From Vitrella brassicaformis (lineage: Eukaryota; Sar; Vitrellaceae), in assembly GCA_001179505.1 (NCBI GenBank), contig CDMY01000363.1, positions 36,108 through 100,107 on the forward strand: DNA of 64,000 nt, read 5' to 3'. The translations under genes were made by a program, and so were the position numbers. Within the stretch, counting starts at the first letter, position 1. Every line of letters starts with the position of its first letter. Of this stretch, positions 60,110-64,000 are shown piece by piece. A model generated the notes under the pieces. The model did no database searches. It had not been told where the DNA came from and saw nothing but the letters and a program-made list of their open reading frames with translations.

Positions 60110-61957
60110 ATGACGGAGGTCGACATAGAGGACATTGAGCTGCCTCTTCACGCTTTTGACCTCCAGTTCCACCCGTCTGAACCCGTCGTCGCCTCGTCGA
60201 ACGTCGCCGGCCACGTCTTATTGTAAGGCGAAGGAGGCCTTGACTGTATGCTCATGAAAGGATGGCATCTCTCTCTCCCTCTTTGTTGGTGTGTTCACAT
60301 CGGTCAGCCACCAATACAATGTGGCCGAGGGGACGGCACGGCTCGTGCTGGAGCTGGAGGCCCATGACGAGTCGTGCAGAGCCATCCGGTTCTTCCCAGA
60401 CGGACAGCGTACGCAGGCTGAGTCAGGCGATGATCAGTCATTTCTGTGCCCATCGTTCATGTGGATGGCTGGTCTCACTGCACAGACATGGTGTCGGGTT
60501 CGGCTGACTACCGGGTGCAGGTCGTCGACCGGCAGGGCAACCGCGTCTGGCGGAAAAAACACAGGTGGGCAGACTGGAAGCTAAGCAATCGTTCTATCGT
60601 TCTTGCTTGAATGCGTGTTCGTGGTTGTGTGTGTGTGTCGTGCCATCGTTCGATAAGGGGGAAGGTGAATGCAGTGAATGTGCTGAGCGAGCAGATCTTT
60701 GCGTCAGGTGACGACGACGGGGTCATCAAGGTGTGGGACCTGCGGCAGCCCAAATCAGTCATGAGCTTCCACGAACAGGGGGACTTCATCTCAGGTCGAC
60801 AGGGCACGGGTGTCACAAACAAGGCATCATACGTCCATCCTTAGCCACTTCTTGCCTTTGATGAGTGCAGATCTGATGCCGGACGATGAGGTCAAATACC
60901 TCCTGGCCACCAGGTGAGTGTGTGTGTGTGTGCAGCCACCATGATGCACACACAGAGACAAGCGCATTCCTGTGTTGATGTGGCGGATGGATGGATGGAT
61001 GCAGTGGTGACGGCACATTGGGTGTTTATGACCTGCGCACGAGGAATGGCGAGCTCGAGGCGCTCTCCGACCCACACGACGACGAGTACCTGTCACTGCA
61101 AATCATGAAGGTGACCAAGACCTCCCGACAGACAGAGACACCCAGACTTTCGCATACTCACACGTGTGGTTGGTCATGGCTGAGTCAGGACGGCCGCAAG
61201 GTGGTGTGTGGCACCCAGAATGGCGTGATATCGCTGTTCTCGTGGGGCGACTTCGGCGACCTCAACGACCGGCTGCTGGGCCACCCCATGTCAGTGGACG
61301 CAATGGTCAAGCTGGACGAGTCCACACTACTGACCGGGTCGAGCGACGGCATCATCCGCATCGTCAGCATATTGCCCAACAGAATAATTGGTCGGCGGGT
61401 GCCGGACGGGAGCAAGACACATGCGGATCGATGGATTGATGGATGGATGGATGCATGGATGGGTTGATGGGCGTGTGCAGGTGTGCTTGGTGAGCACGGG
61501 GAGACGCTGTTTGAGAGGGGCGAATCGTTCCCCGTCGAGCGGCTCGCACTGGACCCGTCAAATGCCATACTCGGTGACCCCACACCAACACGGACATACC
61601 TCTCACTCAATATCTGTGTCCTTTCTCTCTGTGTGCCCTGTGCTGGTCGTGTGTGCAGCGAGTCTGTCTCACGATTTGTGCATTAAGTTCTGGTCGACGG
61701 CCCACGCGTACCTGACGGCCGAGGAGGCCATGAAGGAGGGGAAAGGAAGAAAAGGCATGCAAATCGATGAGGATGATCATGACGATGACGACGATGATGA
61801 TGGTGACGAGGAGGAAGATGAAGATGGGCCGGGGCCCGCACCTCCACCTCCTGCTGCAGCAGCTGCTGCTTCTGCTGCTGCGGCGGCGCCATCAGCTGGG
61901 TTGCGTCGCAGCTCACGGCTAAGGGCGAGGAGTGATGACTTCTTTGATGACTTGTGA
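60110..61957 (+). CDS. WDR55: WDR55 WD40-repeat protein, 9 exons
   Basis: Homologue of WDR55 (yeast Jip5), a nucleolar protein linked to ribosomal RNA processing. Exons 60110-60222, 60308-60408, 60486-60564, 60658-60794, 60871-60913, 61005-61110, 61189-61390, 61481-61573 and 61659-61957 join to 390 residues plus stop. The order of blocks matches the family: PLHAFDLQFHPSEPVVASSN, AHDESCRAIRFFPDGQ, VSGSADYRVQVVDRQGNRVW, ASGDDDGVIKVWDLRQPKS, GDGTLGVYDLRT, VVCGTQNGVISLFSWGDFGD, LLTGSSDGIIRIVSILPNRI, LALDPSNAILASLSHDLCIK and FWSTAHAYL. The C-terminus is an Asp/Glu run (about 61757-61830), then Pro/Ala repeats and SSRLRARSDDFFDDL. Confidence 0.92.
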
Positions 61958-62218
61958 CGTACAAGGGAGGGGATGTGTGTGCGTGTGTGTGTGTGTGGAC
62001 GCTGAGCAAATGGGATGCGTGTGTGTTTTTGGGTTGTCTTCTGCTGTCGATGCTCTCTGTGGACACGGATTGGGGTGAAATCAAACGTCAGGTCACGTGT
62101 CGTCTCTTCCTCTTTCCGTCCACACACACACGTGGCATTCATTCACTCAGTCGCTCGACAACAAACTTCCTCCACTGAATGAACCTGTTAGTCACGGCTG
62201 GGTCTTCGGTCGTTTCAC
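61958..62218. other. Intergenic, convergent 3' ends
   Basis: WDR55 (+) and the secreted coiled-coil gene (-) converge here. GT-rich; nothing else seen. Confidence 0.6.
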
Positions 62219-62606
62219 TTAGTTGTCGTTAGTGGTGCATGGGTTGCACTCTTCTTGGTCCGTCTCTGCCCCAGTCGGCAGGGCAGCAGCCGGCGCCCCT
62301 CCCTTGGCTGCCTTGGCGCATGCCGCCTCTCTCGCTGCCGCCGCCTCACGAAGGACCTGCATCTTCTCTGCACACGAGATGGACAGACAGATGGATGTGT
62401 GTGTGTGTGTCTGTCTGTGTGTGTGTGTGTACCTGAGAAGAGTTTGGCTGCCGATTTGCTTGCAAGTTGCTCTTGTTTGCTGTGTGTGGCCGCGTGCTGC
62501 GCCATGACGTTCGCCTCCCTCTCGATGTGCTCACGGTGCTGACGCTCCACAGCCTCCTTCATCTACACACACACACACACACACACACATACACACATGC
62601 ATTCTT

Positions 62607-62640
<34 letters not shown>

Positions 62641-62980
62641 CCTGTTGCTGAGTCTTGAGGTCGTTCTCTCTGCTGTGTTTTGCGATGGCTCGCCTCTCGG
62701 CTTCGTCTCTCTCGATGGCCGCCTCGGTGGCCATGTCCTTGATGCGGTGCGTCTCCTCCTCTGCCAGCCGGCCGGCGGCCTCTTTCTCCTGAGCTATCTC
62801 TCGCGCTTTGGCGGTCGTGACGGCGTCTTCGTCCATCTGTGCCTGTGCGCCGGCCGCCGCCACCTCGCTGTTGGCGTGCTGCTCACGCGCCGCACGCTGC
62901 ACAGACGCCTCGTGAGACAACATTCCCGCATCCTGAACACACACAGACACACAGAGAGAGAGAGGGACGTCCTCTGTGTG

Positions 62981-63014
<34 letters not shown>

Positions 63015-63171
63015 TCATAGACCTGTTGTTCCTTGTCGATCTGTGCGGCTGTGTCGGCGTCCTTCTGCTCCTCGCTCTCCCTCTTGCGCTCCTCCGCCTC
63101 GGCCAACCGCTCCAAACGCTCTCGCAGTCCAGCGTGGAAGCCGCCACGCATCTTGCACGCAGCCTCCTAAA

Positions 63172-63202
<31 letters not shown>

Positions 63203-63303
63203 AAGGGACACACATGAGAGCTGGTCACTCATCCATTTGGTGTGGTGTGGTGTGAATGCACGTGTTTGGCCTTCTGGTAGGCGGGGCTCTTCATCACAGC
63301 CTG

Positions 63304-63335
<32 letters not shown>

Positions 63336-63706
63336 AGACACAGAGTGTGTGCCAACGGTGCGTGTCTTGTGCCGGTGTGGTTGTTTGCCTGTGCGGCCTC
63401 TGCGTGCGGTGTGATTGCCACTCTGTCCCGTGCAGTCGACAGATGGCCAGACAACGACTCCTCAAGTCGGTGGAGGACGTCCACGTCGTGCCGCAGCTGA
63501 CTCACCGTCCCCTCCAGCGCACCGTTGGGCACTCCGCCAGACACAGCCGCCACCTGTGCCACGATGGATTTGCGGAGTGCGAGTGCCTTGCGCATCTGCT
63601 GCTTCTCGCGGGAGCCCTCCACCGACGTCGACAGGCAGCAGCAGCACGGCAGTGGGAGGAGCAGGCAGAGGGCCAGCGGGCACAGCAGAAGCTTTGCCAT
63701 CGTCAT
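62219..63706 (-). CDS. Secreted or luminal coiled-coil protein, 6 exons, two GC-AG introns
   Basis: Exons 63706-63389, 63300-63262, 63166-63023, 62932-62642, 62562-62433 and 62367-62219 join in phase to 356 residues plus stop. The N-terminus MTMAKLLLCPLALCLLLPLP is a signal peptide. The rest is strongly helical and charged (LRHDVDVLHRLEESLSGHLS; RERLERLAEAEERKRESEEQ; ATEAAIERDEAERRAIAKHS; EAVERQHREHIEREANVMAQ), so a coiled coil is expected. The C-terminus is Ala/Gly-rich and ends CNPCTTNDN. Introns 1 and 4 begin GC (63388-63387, 62641-62640) after CAG and end TCAG/TAG. A second in-frame ATG is at 63700. Function unknown. Confidence 0.75.
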
Positions 63707-64000
63707 CGTGAGCTGCTGATGGGCCGGGTGAGCGTGCAGATTGCCGACAGACAAAGCTCAGCCTGGAGGAAGCAATATTGATATGATTCACTGCAAAAGG
63801 AGAAGCAAGCGAAGAAAGAAGCAAGCACGCAGCCTTGTATACGTATTAGCCCCTCTAAGAAGGGCAGAAGCAGATAGGTTGGTTGGTTGGTTATTGTGTT
63901 TAACGAGACTCGTGTCTGTAACCCCGAGGGGATCCTGTCCAGGTCACGCACCAAAACTAGCAGCATGCACATGCACAGAAGCATGCACACGGCCTGTCTC
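63707..64000. other. Upstream region of the coiled-coil gene
   Basis: No gene seen. It contains (GGTT)n at about 63878-63891 and is more AT-rich than the genes. Confidence 0.5.

Overview
The window is nuclear DNA from a gene-dense, GC-rich, intron-rich protist. Coding exons are separated by introns of about 55-140 nt, many of them GT-rich on the coding strand. One gene encodes an apparent two-part plastid leader (signal peptide followed by an A-F-x-P transit start), and another encodes the ciliary WD40 protein CFAP52. All three standard stop codons are used. Together these suggest an alga with a secondary red plastid and a flagellated stage. My best guess is a chromerid alveolate such as Vitrella; this is inference, not read directly. 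For most genes I joined exons by hand and required GT-AG (rarely GC-AG) boundaries with matching phase. For the best models the exon lengths sum to a multiple of three.

Layout. 1-2.7 kb: 5'-partial cytochrome P450 (+). 2.7-5.4 kb: no gene seen. 5.4-7.6 kb: two-ACT-domain protein (-). 7.8-17.7 kb: duplication-rich block with an unknown four-exon family (one intact member at 13.5-15.4 kb, broken copies at 7.9-9.0 and 10.1-11.0 kb) and two ankyrin-like genes with CBM20-like N-termini (-), at least one broken. 18.1-36.8 kb: a very large gene for a mysterin/RNF213-type AAA+ protein with an RZ-type zinc finger and no recognisable RING. 37.4-40.6 kb: a RING + B-box protein (-), tail-to-tail with the giant gene. 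40.9-43.3 kb: a small two-exon ORF and a broken folate/biopterin (BT1) transporter. 44.4-50.9 kb: a second duplication-rich block with a truncated copy of the 13.5-kb family, an armadillo/ankyrin-like gene, a hypothetical gene with a possible TLDc-like stretch, and mosaic fragments. 51.1-63.7 kb: well-ordered single-copy genes: CFAP52 (+), a Pro-rich coiled-coil protein (-), a plastid-targeted protein (+), a membrane protein (-), WDR55 (+) and a secreted coiled-coil protein (-).

The most interesting element is the RNF213-like gene. It has both AAA+ Walker A motifs, the conserved tract between them, and a split RZ finger (CPKRHPYVTGEC...CGAPIGG), but no RING signature. It lies head-to-head with a CBM20-like/ankyrin gene and tail-to-tail with a RING/B-box gene. 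The two duplication blocks look like sites of repeated segmental copying; a short AT-rich motif recurs at or near the copy edges.
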